Shown: positions 18,232 to 27,329 of the stretch, piece after piece | Layout: each line of letters starts with the position of its first letter | How positions within the stretch are numbered: the first letter of the stretch is position 1 | NCBI GenBank assembly: GCA_020636105.1 | Contig: JACJYL010000002.1 | Location: 62,001 to 126,000, forward strand | Source: Lewinellaceae bacterium | GTDB taxonomy: Bacteria > Bacteroidota > Bacteroidia > Chitinophagales > Saprospiraceae | Direction of reading: 5' to 3' | DNA length: 64,000 nucleotides | Notes under the pieces: model-generated | The model's input: the letters and a program-made list of their open reading frames with translations, nothing else | Databases searched by the model: none | Told to the model about the DNA's origin: nothing | Position numbers and translations under genes: made by a program

Positions 18232-18521
18232 TAAGGTGCTCCTTCCTCTATCGCAGATTTTTTCTTATTGCGGTACCAAACGTATCCAATGCCCCCTATG
18301 AGAAAATACGGCAAAGACAAAAGATACAAAATACCTGAATTGAGCCCTTTTCCCTCCGATCCTCCGTTTTTCAGGTTGGATTCAGCAGACATTCTACACA
18401 TGGGGCACTGTGCCTCAACAGGTGTACTTACCTGGAAAGTAAAGGCTATTGACAGGCAAAAGCTTAAAATATAGAATTTCTTCCTGATTTTTTTTAAACT
18501 CATTTTTTTAAATTTAACCAT
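18228..18521 (-). CDS. Small membrane protein with CPMC motif, oxidase cluster tail
   Basis: 97 aa. Signal peptide (about 12-37), then QCPMCRMSAESN right after the predicted cleavage site, one transmembrane helix (about 66-83) and a Lys-rich cytoplasmic tail. The periplasmic CxxC could be redox active or bind copper during oxidase assembly, which is inference from position. Its start overlaps the DUF420 stop by 8 bp, suggesting translational coupling; an alternative start lies 18 bp further in. Last gene of the respiratory cluster. Confidence 0.7.
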   Translation of the reverse strand: MVKFKKMSLKKIRKKFYILSFCLSIAFTFQVSTPVEAQCPMCRMSAESNLKNGGSEGKGLNSGILYLLSLPYFLIGGIGYVWYRNKKKSAIEEGAPY

Positions 18522-19092
18522 AATAAGGTAATAACATCAGATAACAAGCCGGTCCGGTAATGGCGACATACAACCAAAAAGGAAAAACCCACCGTGCCAT
18601 TTTACGATGTTTTGCAATCTGATTGGTATAAGCCCTGATAAAGGTAAAAAGAATAAAGGGAAGAATCAGCCCGGCAAGCAAAATATGTGTGCCCAAAAGG
18701 ATCAAATACACCATTCTTGTGCCTCCAGCTGCTAATTTTTCCGCATCAGTCAGGATGCCATCATGATCCATATCTCCGAAAATAGTCTCCGGCATCGTAA
18801 TATGATAAGTAACATAAGACAATAAAAATAAAAGAGACAACCCAAAAGCAATATAGATCATCTTACGGTGCATTTCAATATTTTTATGCCTGATGAACCA
18901 AAAGGCTGCTAAAAGTACCAGGGCCGTTATCGCATTTACGGTAGCATGGAAAGGCGGCAAAAAGCTAAAATCCCAACCTTCCGGCAGGGGGATTTTCACC
19001 TGACGCATCATGCCTACCAAAAACAGGACCACTACGGTAAAGGCCCATGCCCATTTTTTTAGCTTATTTGCAAGTTGAATATTTTCTTCCAT
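18514..19092 (-). CDS. DUF420 (CtaM-like) membrane protein
   Basis: 192 aa with about five transmembrane helices. FHATVNAITALVLLAAFWFIRH, HRKMIYIAF, YHITMPE and GTHILLAGLILPF carry the conserved His residues of DUF420, whose Gram-positive member CtaM is needed for maturation of heme-copper oxidase. A DMDHDGILTDAEK segment between helices looks like an EF-hand calcium loop, an unusual insertion. Position at the end of the cytochrome oxidase cluster supports an assembly role. Confidence 0.85.
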   Translation of the reverse strand: MEENIQLANKLKKWAWAFTVVVLFLVGMMRQVKIPLPEGWDFSFLPPFHATVNAITALVLLAAFWFIRHKNIEMHRKMIYIAFGLSLLFLLSYVTYHITMPETIFGDMDHDGILTDAEKLAAGGTRMVYLILLGTHILLAGLILPFILFTFIRAYTNQIAKHRKMARWVFPFWLYVAITGPACYLMLLPYYG

Positions 19093-19127
19093 ATATTTTG
19101 TTGCTGGTCGCTGCGACTGTAAATGGT

Positions 19128-19790
19128 TTAATTTTTTTCGATTTCATATTTCCCGGCTCTGCTTTCTCCTGCCGGCAAAAACATAATAATGTGGCGCACA
19201 AGGAGCTGGCTTTCTGCTTCGTCCAGTATATTGTAATAGCGGCGGATCGTTTGAGCTGTATCACAAAATGCTACGAGATTATTTTCTCTAACATTGTCTC
19301 CTGGCTCAAATGGAAAATGAAAACCTTCGGAGGCTAATTTTTCCAATTCCCCCTCTTTTTCCTGTACAAAAAAACACCTGTTAACGTCACTGAGTTCAAA
19401 GGATTGAATATAATCCGTCAAACCATAGTGTTGTATGGAGTCATTTTCATTTTGAGGTATAAAGTTGAGCAGCAAAACATCTTGCCGATCTTCAAACTGA
19501 GTTAAAAGTTTTTTGAGGATTTCACCCTTCTCTCCATTTTTGCCTTGCTGGTTGGGTTCCATGAAATTGACGACCACAAGATTGTGCTTTAATCTTGAGT
19601 TATCAATGGTGTCTCCTTTATAGTTGAGCCCTTCAAATTGAGGTGTTTCCCCCAGATCCTTCAATTCAGCCATGAGTTCCTTGCGGTAATCCACTCCTTC
19701 CTCGAGGAAATAAAGCGCTGCCACCGGTAAAACAATCAATAAGAAAAACAGACTCAGGAAATTTAATATATTCTTTTGTTTTCTCGTCAT
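19128..19790 (-). CDS. SCO1/SenC-like protein lacking the copper ligands
   Basis: 220 aa with one N-terminal transmembrane helix (about 9-27) and a thioredoxin-like domain. The strand VVVNFMEP corresponds to the place where SCO proteins have CxxxC, but here it reads FMEPNQQGKNGEKGE, with no Cys. The later FIPQNENDS segment matches SCO topology, and no copper-binding His is obvious. SCO proteins deliver copper to CuA of subunit II; this one may be a degenerate assembly factor or another thioredoxin-fold protein. Located 36 bp upstream of the DUF420 gene. Confidence 0.65.
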   Translation of the reverse strand: MTRKQKNILNFLSLFFLLIVLPVAALYFLEEGVDYRKELMAELKDLGETPQFEGLNYKGDTIDNSRLKHNLVVVNFMEPNQQGKNGEKGEILKKLLTQFEDRQDVLLLNFIPQNENDSIQHYGLTDYIQSFELSDVNRCFFVQEKEGELEKLASEGFHFPFEPGDNVRENNLVAFCDTAQTIRRYYNILDEAESQLLVRHIIMFLPAGESRAGKYEIEKN

Positions 19791-19822
19791 CGGTTTATGT
19801 TGAATGCCTAATTATAAAACAC

Positions 19823-19863
19823 AAAAAAGCGATCTCTGTTTAAGGAACAAAGATCGCTTTTTT
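19823..19863 (-). terminator. Terminator inside the oxidase cluster
   Basis: AAAAAAGCGATCT / AGATCGCTTTTTT, 13-bp stem, located between the subunit IV stop and the SCO-like start. T tracts flank both sides. It probably lowers expression of the last three genes rather than stopping it. Confidence 0.8.
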
Positions 19864-19885
19864 ATATAAATTATGATAAAAGTGG

Positions 19886-20314
19886 TTACCCCCTTCCTTT
19901 CAAAATATATACATCTTCAGTGAAATTCATTCCCTGTTGATCCACAGGAGCCTCTTTCTTCACCTCTGTACTGCCTTCATTCTGGCGGCGGTGTTTCCAG
20001 GAGTTTCCTTCCTGGAAAAAAGCGATAACTGCCCAGACTAAAAGAGTGGTAGGCAACAATACACTCCATGCCAGCCCTCTCACTTCGTATTTCATGTGCA
20101 TAAACTCATAAATGATAAAGTAAGCTTTATACAAAGAAAAGGCGATCAGCAAAAAACCGATAGTATAGTGTGCCCAGGTCAGCCCTTTTACCCCATCAAT
20201 CAGATGGCCTTTACCCACAAGGGAAAAGAATACTTCCACCAGGGTTACAACAGCAAGCAGTCCCAACCCAAAGAAGACTCTTTTTTTACTATCCTCATAA
20301 CTCAAATGTGCCAT
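19886..20314 (-). CDS. Cytochrome c oxidase subunit IV family protein
   Basis: 142 aa, three transmembrane helices (about 12-33, 46-70, 80-101) and a hydrophilic tail. Size and topology match the bacterial COX4/CyoD-type accessory subunit, and it lies 26 bp after a subunit III gene. It would stabilise the oxidase and takes no part in catalysis. Confidence 0.85.
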   Translation of the reverse strand: MAHLSYEDSKKRVFFGLGLLAVVTLVEVFFSLVGKGHLIDGVKGLTWAHYTIGFLLIAFSLYKAYFIIYEFMHMKYEVRGLAWSVLLPTTLLVWAVIAFFQEGNSWKHRRQNEGSTEVKKEAPVDQQGMNFTEDVYILKGRG

Positions 20315-20340
20315 TATATTTCGTTTTAAATATTATCAAA

Positions 20341-21348
20341 TTAAAGTAAGTAAAATACGAGGAATACAAACACCCAAACCAAATCCACAAAGTGCCAGTA
20401 CAGTCCAATTTTTTCTACCATTTCATAACCGTTCTTACGCTTGACATAAACACTGCCGGCAGCGTTGATCAGGATAATGAGCAGGAACAATACCCCGGAA
20501 AACACGTGAAAACCGTGAAAACCGGTGATAAAAAAGAATAAAGCACCGAAAGCTTTGGGCCCGAATTCCTGGGTCATCACTTTTCCCTGCATATCTCCTT
20601 CAGAAGTTACTTTGAATTTCCTGAAGACGAAACCATTTTCATCCATAACATACCCTTGATGGTCACCAGGTTCATAGGCGATGGCTTCTGCACCATGTTC
20701 TCCGGCAGCTTCTCCATGACCCGCTTCTGCTGCAGCACCATGTTCACCTCCGTGGACTTCTGCCCCTTGATTTACATGTTGTTTATGAATCAGGTAACTG
20801 TCACCGGCCACAAAAGCTTCTTCCGATTCTGTTCCATCAGGATTGAGGTACACTCCGGAAAAGGCATGAGATCCAAAAGGATCACGGGTAATAGACATAT
20901 GCTCTCCGGAAATCAGGTTGTTCCACTCCCAAGCCTGGCAGGAAAGGAATCCCAAACCGCCAAAAACGGTAAGCAACATCCAAAAAACAACGCCTCTTTT
21001 GTTCTCTCTGTGTCCTTCCTGTACCGCACGCACCATAGTCACGGAGCTGATGATCAAAAGGAACGACATAAAAGTCACAAAAAGTAAGGGCATCTTGACC
21101 TCATGGCCAAAACCCAGGTTATTGAAAGGTGCCGTCGAAAATACAAAATCCGGCACCGGCCAGGTCGGGCTGCTAAAACGTAATGCCCCGTAAGCAATAA
21201 GAAAGCCTGCGAAGGTAAAGGCATCAGATAACAGGAAATACCACATCATGAGTTTTCCGTAACTAACCTTCATCGGTTGTTTTCCACCCGACCAAAGGTC
21301 CTCGTTCTGCTGTTGAACTTCCGGTTCATGTGCTGAATGATTCGCCAT
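20341..21348 (-). CDS. Cytochrome c oxidase subunit III with His-rich insert
   Basis: 335 aa. Helices typical of subunit III: KLMMWYFLLSDAFTFAGFL at the N terminus and FFFITGFHGFHVFSGVLF plus HFVDLVWVFVFLVFYLL at the C terminus, including the conserved FHGxHV and WHFVDxVW motifs. Between helices 4 and 5 is a long periplasmic insertion (about 175-275) with repeated HG, EHGAE and GHGE units, absent from standard subunit III. Heme-copper oxidase III subunits line the proton-uptake side. A second subunit III gene lies directly upstream. Confidence 0.92.
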   Translation of the reverse strand: MANHSAHEPEVQQQNEDLWSGGKQPMKVSYGKLMMWYFLLSDAFTFAGFLIAYGALRFSSPTWPVPDFVFSTAPFNNLGFGHEVKMPLLFVTFMSFLLIISSVTMVRAVQEGHRENKRGVVFWMLLTVFGGLGFLSCQAWEWNNLISGEHMSITRDPFGSHAFSGVYLNPDGTESEEAFVAGDSYLIHKQHVNQGAEVHGGEHGAAAEAGHGEAAGEHGAEAIAYEPGDHQGYVMDENGFVFRKFKVTSEGDMQGKVMTQEFGPKAFGALFFFITGFHGFHVFSGVLFLLIILINAAGSVYVKRKNGYEMVEKIGLYWHFVDLVWVFVFLVFYLL

Positions 21349-21372
21349 CAGTTATATCAATTTAAATAATTA

Positions 21373-21954
21373 CTATTGCAATAAAAAGAATAAAAATAAA
21401 TACACCCACAGGAAATCTACAAAATGCCAGTAGGTGAGCGTCAGTTCCAAACGCAATGTTCTTACCGGGGTAACCTTAAATTTAAGGGAAAAAGCAACGA
21501 TAGTCGCCACCATAAGGGCTCCCACGCCTCCCAAAACATGTCCGGCATGCAACCAGGATAATGCGTAAACAAAATCTCCGGAAGCATTGGTCTTTAACGG
21601 TAATCCGATTGCTTCAAGGCCCATCCAGCCCTGGTATTGTAAATAAAGGAAAAAAAGCGCCAAAACCATCGTCATCAACAGCATTGGTTTGTATAGTTTT
21701 TCCTTACCTGATTTAAATGCGTTGTAAGCCGTGTGGAGCGTAATACTGCTCAACAGCATCACAAGAGTACTGTAAATAAAAGCTGTAGGCATTTTAAATT
21801 CAAGCCAGTTGCCCGAAGCATGCCTCACCACATAAGCACTCGTCAATGAAGCAAATACCATCAACATACTGCCGCAAGCCACCCAAAGTCCAAACTTTAG
21901 TGGGTGAATCTTACTCCTCATGTACGGTGTTGTAGTCAAGGTTGTTGTGCTCAT
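21373..21954 (-). CDS. Second cytochrome c oxidase subunit III family protein
   Basis: 193 aa, five transmembrane helices, the short CyoC-like form. HAGHVLGGVGALMVA and YWHFVDFLWVYLFLFFLLQ are the subunit III signatures. It probably forms a heteromeric pair with the longer protein encoded 24 bp downstream, an arrangement known from other Bacteroidetes clusters. Between ctaB and the long subunit III gene, same strand. Confidence 0.88.
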   Translation of the reverse strand: MSTTTLTTTPYMRSKIHPLKFGLWVACGSMLMVFASLTSAYVVRHASGNWLEFKMPTAFIYSTLVMLLSSITLHTAYNAFKSGKEKLYKPMLLMTMVLALFFLYLQYQGWMGLEAIGLPLKTNASGDFVYALSWLHAGHVLGGVGALMVATIVAFSLKFKVTPVRTLRLELTLTYWHFVDFLWVYLFLFFLLQ

Positions 21955-21962
21955 TTTATAAA

Positions 21963-22871
21963 TTAAATCTTATCGAGATAAAAAGCGATAAAGGTTAAAG
22001 GGATATATAAAAAGGAGAAAAACATAAGCTTTAAAGCTCCCTTCCTTTCGAATTTTCTGAAAAAATTCCAGGAAAAATATACGAAAACCAATCCCAAACC
22101 TGCCGCAATAACTGCTGATATCCACCCTGTAACGCCTAAAATCCAGGGCCCCACGCTTACTCCTGAAAGCAAAATGGCATAAAACAATGCCTGCAAACCA
22201 ATGTTCCGGTCCGGGCCCTCTCCATCTGATGAGGCCGGGATGAACCGGAAACCTGCTTTTTTATAATCTCCAAATCCGAGGTAACCGATGGACCAAAAGT
22301 GCGGAAACTGCCAGAAAAACTGTAAACTGAATAAAGTCAGTCCCAGTAAAGTCAGTCTTCCTTCCGCTGCTGTACATCCGATCAGCGCCGGTAATGCCCC
22401 GGGAATCGCTCCCACGAAAATGGCTACAGGAGCTATCCGCTTCAGGGGAGTATAAATAAAAGCATAACTCACCAAAGCCACCATTCCGAAGAATGCGGTC
22501 CAAGGATTGAACATTGCCAGGAAAATGATTCCCAATAAAGTCATCATACCCGCAAGCATTACAGCTTCCCCTGTTTTCATCCTTCCTGAAGCCAGTGGCC
22601 TTCCTGCCGTTCGCTCCATCAAGCAGTCATAATCCTTTTCAAGTACCTGGTTGAGGGTATTTGCTGCACCGGTGACCAGGAATCCTCCGAGGAATAAAAT
22701 CAGCACCGCAGTCCAGCTAATGGGCCCGTTCGAAGCGATCAAAAAGGCGAGGACAGAAGATAAAACCACCGTCAGCGTCAACCTGATCTTTACCAGCTGT
22801 GTATAATCCTGCACTTTTTGCAGGACGAGATCTTTTACCTTTAAACTATTAGTATCCGTTTTTACCGACAC
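21963..22871 (-). CDS. ctaB: Protoheme IX farnesyltransferase
   Basis: 302 aa UbiA-family prenyltransferase that converts heme B to heme O, the precursor of heme A for the oxidase. The first Asp-rich motif NQVLEKDYDCLMERTAGRPL (residues about 85-104) and the second around DYKKAGFRF are in place, with about eight transmembrane helices. It lies between subunit I and subunit III genes, so cofactor supply is built into the operon. Confidence 0.95.
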   Translation of the reverse strand: MSVKTDTNSLKVKDLVLQKVQDYTQLVKIRLTLTVVLSSVLAFLIASNGPISWTAVLILFLGGFLVTGAANTLNQVLEKDYDCLMERTAGRPLASGRMKTGEAVMLAGMMTLLGIIFLAMFNPWTAFFGMVALVSYAFIYTPLKRIAPVAIFVGAIPGALPALIGCTAAEGRLTLLGLTLFSLQFFWQFPHFWSIGYLGFGDYKKAGFRFIPASSDGEGPDRNIGLQALFYAILLSGVSVGPWILGVTGWISAVIAAGLGLVFVYFSWNFFRKFERKGALKLMFFSFLYIPLTFIAFYLDKI

Positions 22872-22922
22872 TCCATTATTTTTTTATACTAAAACTTCAC
22901 TTACCAAAAATTTCTCTGGTGC

Positions 22923-24785
22923 TTAATGCACATGCTTTTCATTATCTTTCAACGGCTCAATTTGAGGCGTAAAATCCTGCCCTTCCTCATCACTGTAATA
23001 ATCGTATGCCCAACGCTGAACGGTAGGCAATTTTCCTGGCCAGTTTCCGTGACCCGGACGTATTGGTGTGGTCCATTCTAAAGTTGGCGCACCCCATGGG
23101 TTTTTAGTCGTAACCTTTTTGCCTTTCCAAATGCTGTAAAAGAAATTGACCACAAAAATGATCTGGAAAACAAAGGTAATGATAGCAGCAATGGTAATGA
23201 ACTGATTGATACCGTCAAAGTGACTGAACGTCTGGAAAACATCAAATCTGTAATAACGCCTTGCTACCCCGGCAATCCCCAGATAGTGCATTGGACCGAA
23301 TACGGCATAAGCCCCGATGAGCGTCCCCCAGAAGTGAATTTTCCCCAGAGTTTCGTTCAGGAAACGTCCATACATTTTAGGAAACCAGTGATAAACACCG
23401 GCAAACATTCCGAAGAAGGCCGCAACCCCCATTACAATATGGAAGTGAGCCACCACGAAATAGGTATCGTGCATTTGAATATCAATAGCTGAATTTCCGA
23501 GGAAAATACCTGTCAATCCACCGGAAATAAACATAGATACAAATCCGATGGCAAACATACTCGCCGCCGTAAACCGGATATTCCCTCCATATAAAGTCGT
23601 TATCCAGTTAAACACCTTCACCGCTGAAGGAACCGCAATGATGAGGGTAAAGATTACGAAGAAATTGGCAATGAACGGATTCACCCCTGACATAAACATG
23701 TGGTGAGCCCAAACGATAAAGGAAAGAAATCCAATCGCCATCATGGAATAAACCATGGCCTTGTAACCAAAAATCGGCTTGCGTGAGTGTACCGCCAAAA
23801 CCTCAGAGGTCAAACCCATCGCCGGGAGAATAATGATATATACTTCAGGGTGACCCAGGAACCAGAAAAGGTGCTGATATAAAATCGGGCTACCTCCTAC
23901 CCTGTCGAGTACCTGACCATTGATAAAAATTTCACTCAAATAAAAACTGGTGCCCAAACTACGGTCAAGCATCAAAAGGAAAAATCCTGATACCAATACC
24001 GGAAAGGATAACAGACCGATGATTGCTGTAAGGAAAAAGGACCAGATGGTCAAAGGCATACGCCACATTCCCATTCCTTTGGTTCTGAGATTCAGTACAG
24101 TGGTGATATAATTCACCCCACCCAACAAAACAGAAACCACGAAGAATACAAGGCTTATCAGCCAAAGCGTCATACCAACACCCGAGCCCATAGAGGCCTG
24201 TGGCAAAGCACTTAGAGGCGGATAGGCTACCCAGCCCCCGGCAAAAGGCCCTGTACTGACGAACAAGGAAGAAAGCATTACCGCTCCTGCCAAAAAGAAG
24301 AACCAGTATGACAACATATTAAGGAAAGGCGAGGCCATATCCCTGGCACCTATCTGCAATGGAATAAGCAGGTTACTGAAAGTACCGCTCAATCCGGCTG
24401 TAAGCACGAAGAATACGATGATGGTACCATGCAGAGTCACCAGTGAATAGTAAAAATCCTGGGATAAGGTTCCGAACCCTGCCGCATCGACAGTGATCCA
24501 TTTCCCTAACAATGGTTTTATCCAGGCCATGCTCTCTTCAGGAAAACCCAATTGCATCCTGAAGATCAAAGACATGCTTGCACCAATGATGGCCCAGATC
24601 ATCCCCGTGATGAGGAATTGCTTGGCGATCATCTTGTGATCCTGACTAAAGATATATGTAGTGATAAAATTCGACTGATATTTATCTCCATGATGGTGGT
24701 CATGGAAATGATCATCATAGCCGTATTCTTGTATCAGAAAGTCATCCCGGTCAATTTCAGGAGTTTTAGAAACTACATTTGCCAT
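22923..24785 (-). CDS. ctaD: Cytochrome c oxidase subunit I
   Basis: 620 aa, about 12 transmembrane helices. LHGTIIVFFVLTAG has the low-spin heme His; FWFLGHPEVYIIILPAMG has the CuB His cross-linked to Tyr, so this is an A-type oxidase; the other CuB ligands are in VWAHHMF, and AHFHIVMG carries the heme a3 and heme a ligands. It reduces oxygen to water and pumps protons. The His-rich N terminus (DDHFHDHHHGDKY) is unusual and could bind metal. Confidence 0.97.
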   Translation of the reverse strand: MANVVSKTPEIDRDDFLIQEYGYDDHFHDHHHGDKYQSNFITTYIFSQDHKMIAKQFLITGMIWAIIGASMSLIFRMQLGFPEESMAWIKPLLGKWITVDAAGFGTLSQDFYYSLVTLHGTIIVFFVLTAGLSGTFSNLLIPLQIGARDMASPFLNMLSYWFFFLAGAVMLSSLFVSTGPFAGGWVAYPPLSALPQASMGSGVGMTLWLISLVFFVVSVLLGGVNYITTVLNLRTKGMGMWRMPLTIWSFFLTAIIGLLSFPVLVSGFFLLMLDRSLGTSFYLSEIFINGQVLDRVGGSPILYQHLFWFLGHPEVYIIILPAMGLTSEVLAVHSRKPIFGYKAMVYSMMAIGFLSFIVWAHHMFMSGVNPFIANFFVIFTLIIAVPSAVKVFNWITTLYGGNIRFTAASMFAIGFVSMFISGGLTGIFLGNSAIDIQMHDTYFVVAHFHIVMGVAAFFGMFAGVYHWFPKMYGRFLNETLGKIHFWGTLIGAYAVFGPMHYLGIAGVARRYYRFDVFQTFSHFDGINQFITIAAIITFVFQIIFVVNFFYSIWKGKKVTTKNPWGAPTLEWTTPIRPGHGNWPGKLPTVQRWAYDYYSDEEGQDFTPQIEPLKDNEKHVH

Positions 24786-24851
24786 TTTCTGATTATTTTA
24801 TTGTTTTTCTTTGAGTGTATCTAATTAATTTAAGGATATGAGCTTCGATAA

Positions 24852-25991
24852 TTACTCTCCGCTTGTTTCCTCACCTGTTTGGGTTGTATCAATTTCCGGT
24901 GTAGTAACGGTTTCACCAGGAAGTGCTTTACCGTTATAAGGATCTTCATTCGTATTTCTAATAGCAGTCAGATAATATGATTTCTGATCCGCCAGCCATT
25001 TATCGTATTCTGCCTGCTCAACAATTCGAACCACCTTACGCATACTAAAGTGACCATTACCACATAACTCGGCACAAGCCAGTTCATAATCGAAGGTTTC
25101 CCACAGCTGTTTTTCAGGATCATTGGGATCCGGTTGCTGGTATTCAGGATAGGTACTCAACTGCGCCCGATAATCGGCAGTGGTGGTGATAGGGGTAAAT
25201 ACAAAATACGTAGGCATACCCGGCACTGCATCCATTTTTACCCGAAAATGCGGGAGGAAGAAACTGTGCAATACATCGCGAGCCCTGATCTTCACCCTGA
25301 CCTTCTTTCCTACAGGAAGTACGATCTCGTTGGCATGAATATCATCCCAGTTGGCAGCGTCCGTCCAGTCCTGGCCAAGAGGATTGGAGCCATTGATGAG
25401 GGTATAATCCCGATCTCCCAGTTTTTGATCCGGCCCTGGATAACGAAGTGCCCAGGCAAATTGATAACCGGTAGCCTCAATTTCCATAAAATCTTCATCT
25501 TGTCCTACATCGGCCATCACCTCATTCCATGCATCGAGACCTCCGATCACCAGCAATGCCATTGCGATAGCAGGAACGCCGGTCCAAATGATCTCCAGTT
25601 TGGTATCATGAGAAAAGAAGATGGCTTTTCTCTTAGAATTTCCACTGTATTTAAAGGCAAAGAAGAACAAAGCAATCTGTGTCAGCACAAAAACAATGAG
25701 GGTCACCCACAACGTCAATTTGAAAATATGATCAAGAGCCCCCCCGTGAGCTGATGCCGCCGTATGAGGTCCGAAACCCAACATAAAGTTCTTGTAATAA
25801 ATTGCCGAGGCAAAACTCGCTACGAGGAAAACCACCATAAATATCAGGAAGTAGAACCCTACCCTGCGGTTGGTTGCATTTTGCGCCTCTACTTCACCTT
25901 TTATTTTATCCGTAATTTCTGTCACCTTTCCAATCTGGAGCGCAATGATGACAATAAGAGCAAAACAAAGAATAATGAGTAAACCGGTCAT
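24852..25991 (-). CDS. ctaC: Cytochrome c oxidase subunit II
   Basis: 379 aa. N-terminal transmembrane helix, a second pair of helices (about 45-68 and 92-113), then the cupredoxin domain. CuA ligands are visible: HSFFLPHFRVKMDAVPG supplies the first His, and CAELCGNGHFSM supplies two Cys, the Glu, the second His and the Met. There is no C-terminal cytochrome c domain, so electrons must come from a separate cytochrome, such as those of the neighbouring Act complex. The tail is Thr/Glu-rich. Confidence 0.95.
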   Translation of the reverse strand: MTGLLIILCFALIVIIALQIGKVTEITDKIKGEVEAQNATNRRVGFYFLIFMVVFLVASFASAIYYKNFMLGFGPHTAASAHGGALDHIFKLTLWVTLIVFVLTQIALFFFAFKYSGNSKRKAIFFSHDTKLEIIWTGVPAIAMALLVIGGLDAWNEVMADVGQDEDFMEIEATGYQFAWALRYPGPDQKLGDRDYTLINGSNPLGQDWTDAANWDDIHANEIVLPVGKKVRVKIRARDVLHSFFLPHFRVKMDAVPGMPTYFVFTPITTTADYRAQLSTYPEYQQPDPNDPEKQLWETFDYELACAELCGNGHFSMRKVVRIVEQAEYDKWLADQKSYYLTAIRNTNEDPYNGKALPGETVTTPEIDTTQTGEETSGE

Positions 25992-26032
25992 TATTTTTTT
26001 TATTTAAGTTTTTCTGTGAATTTGAATTCTTT

Positions 26033-27274
26033 CTACACGTGATGGTGCAAACTCTCGCCCAAATAAGGGTCATTTTCCGGCACTAAGGCGGCCTGGCTCA
26101 ACCTGTTTAATACAAAATAAAGGAAACCGGAAAGGAATCCGACCATTGTACCCAATTCCAGCAAACCCGGCATGGTGTACCCCATGGCAAAAATATGCTC
26201 GCCATGTCCGTGCATTGCCGTTTCGCGAATCCCCGGTTTCAGCATCAGGAAGAAATCCATCCAATGTCCGAGAAAAGTAATGATGGCAACAAGAGCCAAC
26301 GTTCCATATTTACGTTTGGTATCATTCCTCATTAAGACAAAGAAAGGAACAATAAAGTTCAGCACCAAATTACCAAAAAAGAGTACCGGATAATTTTCCC
26401 TTCTCAGGAAAAAATATATCGTTTCTTCCCCGTTATTGGAATACCAAATAAGCATGTATTGAGAGAACCACAAATAGGTCCAGAAAATACTAAATGCAAA
26501 AAGATATTTTCCCAAATCGTGCATATGTTCGTCGGAAACGTTCTCATAGTAACCCTTTGATTTCAGGTAAATCATCAACAAGATGACTGAAGCAAAAGTA
26601 GCTACGAACCAACTGATGGTGGCGTACCATGCAAAAAGTGTACTGTACCAATGGGCATCCACTGACATGACCCACTGCCATACGATGGCGGCGCTGGAAA
26701 ATCCTGCCAGGGGCAAAAAGATCGCTGACCAAAGGCGTATTTTTTTGTAATGCGCATAATCCGTTGTACCCGATTTATCTTCATCGAGGGAAAAACTTCT
26801 CAGTTTTATGGCGAAGTAAATCCACATACCAACAATGATAATCGTACCAAAGGTGTACCAGTTTTTATTGAGGAAACCTGATTTCCCACTTAATACTTCG
26901 TCTACAAAACCATCCTCATCTGCCAGAAAAGCCTGTGGATCAGCCCAGTGATACAGGTGGTGGAAATGACCCCAAAACCCTGCAATAATAATGATCATCA
27001 GCACCAATCCTGGAATGAGGAAAAGAGAATAAGCTTCAAACACCCTTTTGAATACGACATACCATCCTGCCAAAGCAGTGGTAAAAGCTGTATTGATAAA
27101 AAGCGCCAGGAAAGCTATTCCTGTAAAGAATACTGAATTGTGCAGGAAGTTGGACCAAAAACGGGTATGGTTGGCGTCATCTCCTAAAAAAGTTACGAGC
27201 AAACACAACAGCCCCAGGATCATGCCTCCAATAAGTACTCGTTTTTGTTTCGATTCGAATGAAAATTGATTCAT
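26033..27274 (-). CDS. actF: Alternative complex III subunit ActF
   Basis: 413 aa, about ten transmembrane helices, homologous to the NrfD-like ActC and likewise a quinol-site type subunit. HDLGKYLFAFSIFWTYLWFSQYMLIWYSN and GHWMDFFLMLKP are characteristic of ActF (quinol:cytochrome c oxidoreductase quinone-binding subunit 2). Last gene of the act block, 41 bp upstream of ctaC, linking the quinol-oxidising complex to the oxidase. Confidence 0.92.
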   Translation of the reverse strand: MNQFSFESKQKRVLIGGMILGLLCLLVTFLGDDANHTRFWSNFLHNSVFFTGIAFLALFINTAFTTALAGWYVVFKRVFEAYSLFLIPGLVLMIIIIAGFWGHFHHLYHWADPQAFLADEDGFVDEVLSGKSGFLNKNWYTFGTIIIVGMWIYFAIKLRSFSLDEDKSGTTDYAHYKKIRLWSAIFLPLAGFSSAAIVWQWVMSVDAHWYSTLFAWYATISWFVATFASVILLMIYLKSKGYYENVSDEHMHDLGKYLFAFSIFWTYLWFSQYMLIWYSNNGEETIYFFLRRENYPVLFFGNLVLNFIVPFFVLMRNDTKRKYGTLALVAIITFLGHWMDFFLMLKPGIRETAMHGHGEHIFAMGYTMPGLLELGTMVGFLSGFLYFVLNRLSQAALVPENDPYLGESLHHHV

Positions 27275-27329
27275 TGCTATAATTACTTTTTACTTTCTTA
27301 ATTAATGCTGAGTTATCTTCTGATACAGG

